The notes under the pieces were generated by a model. That model did no database searches, was not told the origin of the DNA, and saw only the letters and a list, made by a program, of their open reading frames with translations. From the NCBI GenBank assembly GCA_937915975.1, contig CALGGL010000147.1, positions 1 to 5,741 on the forward strand: a DNA stretch of 5,741 bases, in the 5' to 3' direction. Both the position numbers and the translations under genes were made by a program. Source of the stretch: an uncultured Lachnospiraceae bacterium. GTDB taxonomy: Bacteria; Bacillota; Clostridia; Lachnospirales; Lachnospiraceae. Below are positions 5,207 to 5,741 of this stretch, one piece after another (positions within the stretch are counted from its first letter, which is position 1; each line of letters opens with the position of its first letter).

Positions 5207-5741
5207 ATGGAAGAAGGTATTAAGACCAACCGAAAAAAAGGCAGGCTGCCCCTGACTATCGCTTTGTCAGTGGCTTTATTCCTTATTGCCATAAGCATCG
5301 AATATAAATTGAACGGGATTAAAAGTCCTGAATTTTATTCCTTATTAGACTATATGGAATCAGAGATTTATAATCAAAACGGCGATGTTAAATCCTACGA
5401 TAACGGTGACTTTGGTATACTTAAAAAGAATGAAAAGGCAATCATAACCGTCAAGCTTCCCGATGACATCTCCATAGCACAGGCAGAATTTTATCTGTCT
5501 ATCTATAACGGAATTGTAAATGTATCGATTGACGGCAAGCTTATCTACGAGGATGCATATTTTAACGGCAATATATCCGACCATTACGGTGGCTATGTCT
5601 ATGAGGTTCCTCTTCCGGATGATTATGCCGGTCGTACACTCACCATCGAAATTACTTCTGTTGAAAATATCCCTTATTCGGATTTTAAAAATATAGGTAT
5701 AATATCTTCAAAGGATGCATGGAAGAAGCTCCTAAACTCCA
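5207..5741 (+). CDS. N-terminal part of a membrane-anchored extracytoplasmic sensor protein (probably a diguanylate cyclase or histidine kinase)
   Basis: The gene starts at ATG 5207, 6 nt after a GAAGGAAG-type ribosome binding site, and is still open at the right edge, with 178 codons visible. A short basic N-terminus (KTNRKKGR) leads into a membrane helix at about 14-31. An extracytoplasmic beta-sandwich-like region follows, with VKLPDDISIAQAEFYLSIY (82-100), VNVSIDGKLIYED (104-116) and VPLPDDYAGRTLTIEI (134-149). It ends with a GIISSKDAW segment near 164-172. From memory, the order 'LPDD ... V.V.VDG.LIY ... PDDYAGKTLTIE ... GSK' is typical of the sensor region of many Lachnospiraceae GGDEF proteins and some histidine kinases, where a multi-helix membrane region and the output domain follow. 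The output domain lies outside the window, so the final activity is inference. The gene diverges from the SPFH operon across a shared 134-bp region. Confidence 0.8.
   Translation, partial: MEEGIKTNRKKGRLPLTIALSVALFLIAISIEYKLNGIKSPEFYSLLDYMESEIYNQNGDVKSYDNGDFGILKKNEKAIITVKLPDDISIAQAEFYLSIYNGIVNVSIDGKLIYEDAYFNGNISDHYGGYVYEVPLPDDYAGRTLTIEITSVENIPYSDFKNIGIISSKDAWKKLLNS

Noticed and set aside
5360..5584. - strand open frame of 74 codons near the right edge
   Set aside because: It is antisense to the sensor gene, whose + strand frame is open from 5207 to the edge and resembles a known sensor region.

Overview
The window looks like a piece of a low-GC Firmicutes chromosome, most likely a gut Lachnospiraceae (Clostridia). 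The grounds are the AT-rich base composition, strong GGAGG-type ribosome binding sites, near-consensus sigma-A promoters and the protein types: an HTH-Uma2 protein, a Cof-type HAD phosphatase, an SPFH/ribbon-helix-helix pair and a large-family extracytoplasmic sensor. I see no rRNA, tRNA, transposase or phage gene. The genus is not determinable by eye.

Layout. Positions 1-170 hold the C-terminal end of a membrane protein on the + strand. Facing it on the - strand is a probable two-gene operon: a HAD-IIB phosphatase (933-1712) and, 19 bp downstream, a hydrophilic coiled-coil protein of unknown role (209-913). Next, also on the - strand, is an Uma2 (DUF820) protein with an N-terminal helix-turn-helix (1811-2674), with a textbook promoter at 2732-2760. 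Positions 2761-3230 contain no gene. They hold an 11-bp-period direct repeat next to that promoter and then a seven-unit, 53-bp-period tandem array of imperfect palindromes (2830-3199). An intrinsic terminator (3235-3282) closes the next - strand unit, a small four-helix membrane protein (3317-3718). Its upstream gap contains a long dyad (3796-3844). Then comes a conserved two-gene operon, SPFH membrane protein (4083-5072) followed by an Arc-like ribbon-helix-helix protein (3865-4065). Divergent from it, a + strand gene beginning at 5207 encodes a membrane-anchored extracytoplasmic sensor protein that runs off the window.

How things may work together. The SPFH promoter carries two copies of the palindrome TGATATCA exactly 11 bp apart, over the -10 box and the expected transcription start. 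The operon's second gene encodes a DNA-binding-type RHH protein, so autoregulation is a natural but untested inference. The SPFH and sensor genes share a 130-bp divergent promoter region with a perfect 20-bp A/T palindrome between the two promoters.

The most unexplained element is the 53-bp array. Its hairpin-forming arms are conserved while the centres vary, the period is close to five helical turns, and no gene or known repeat family accounts for it.
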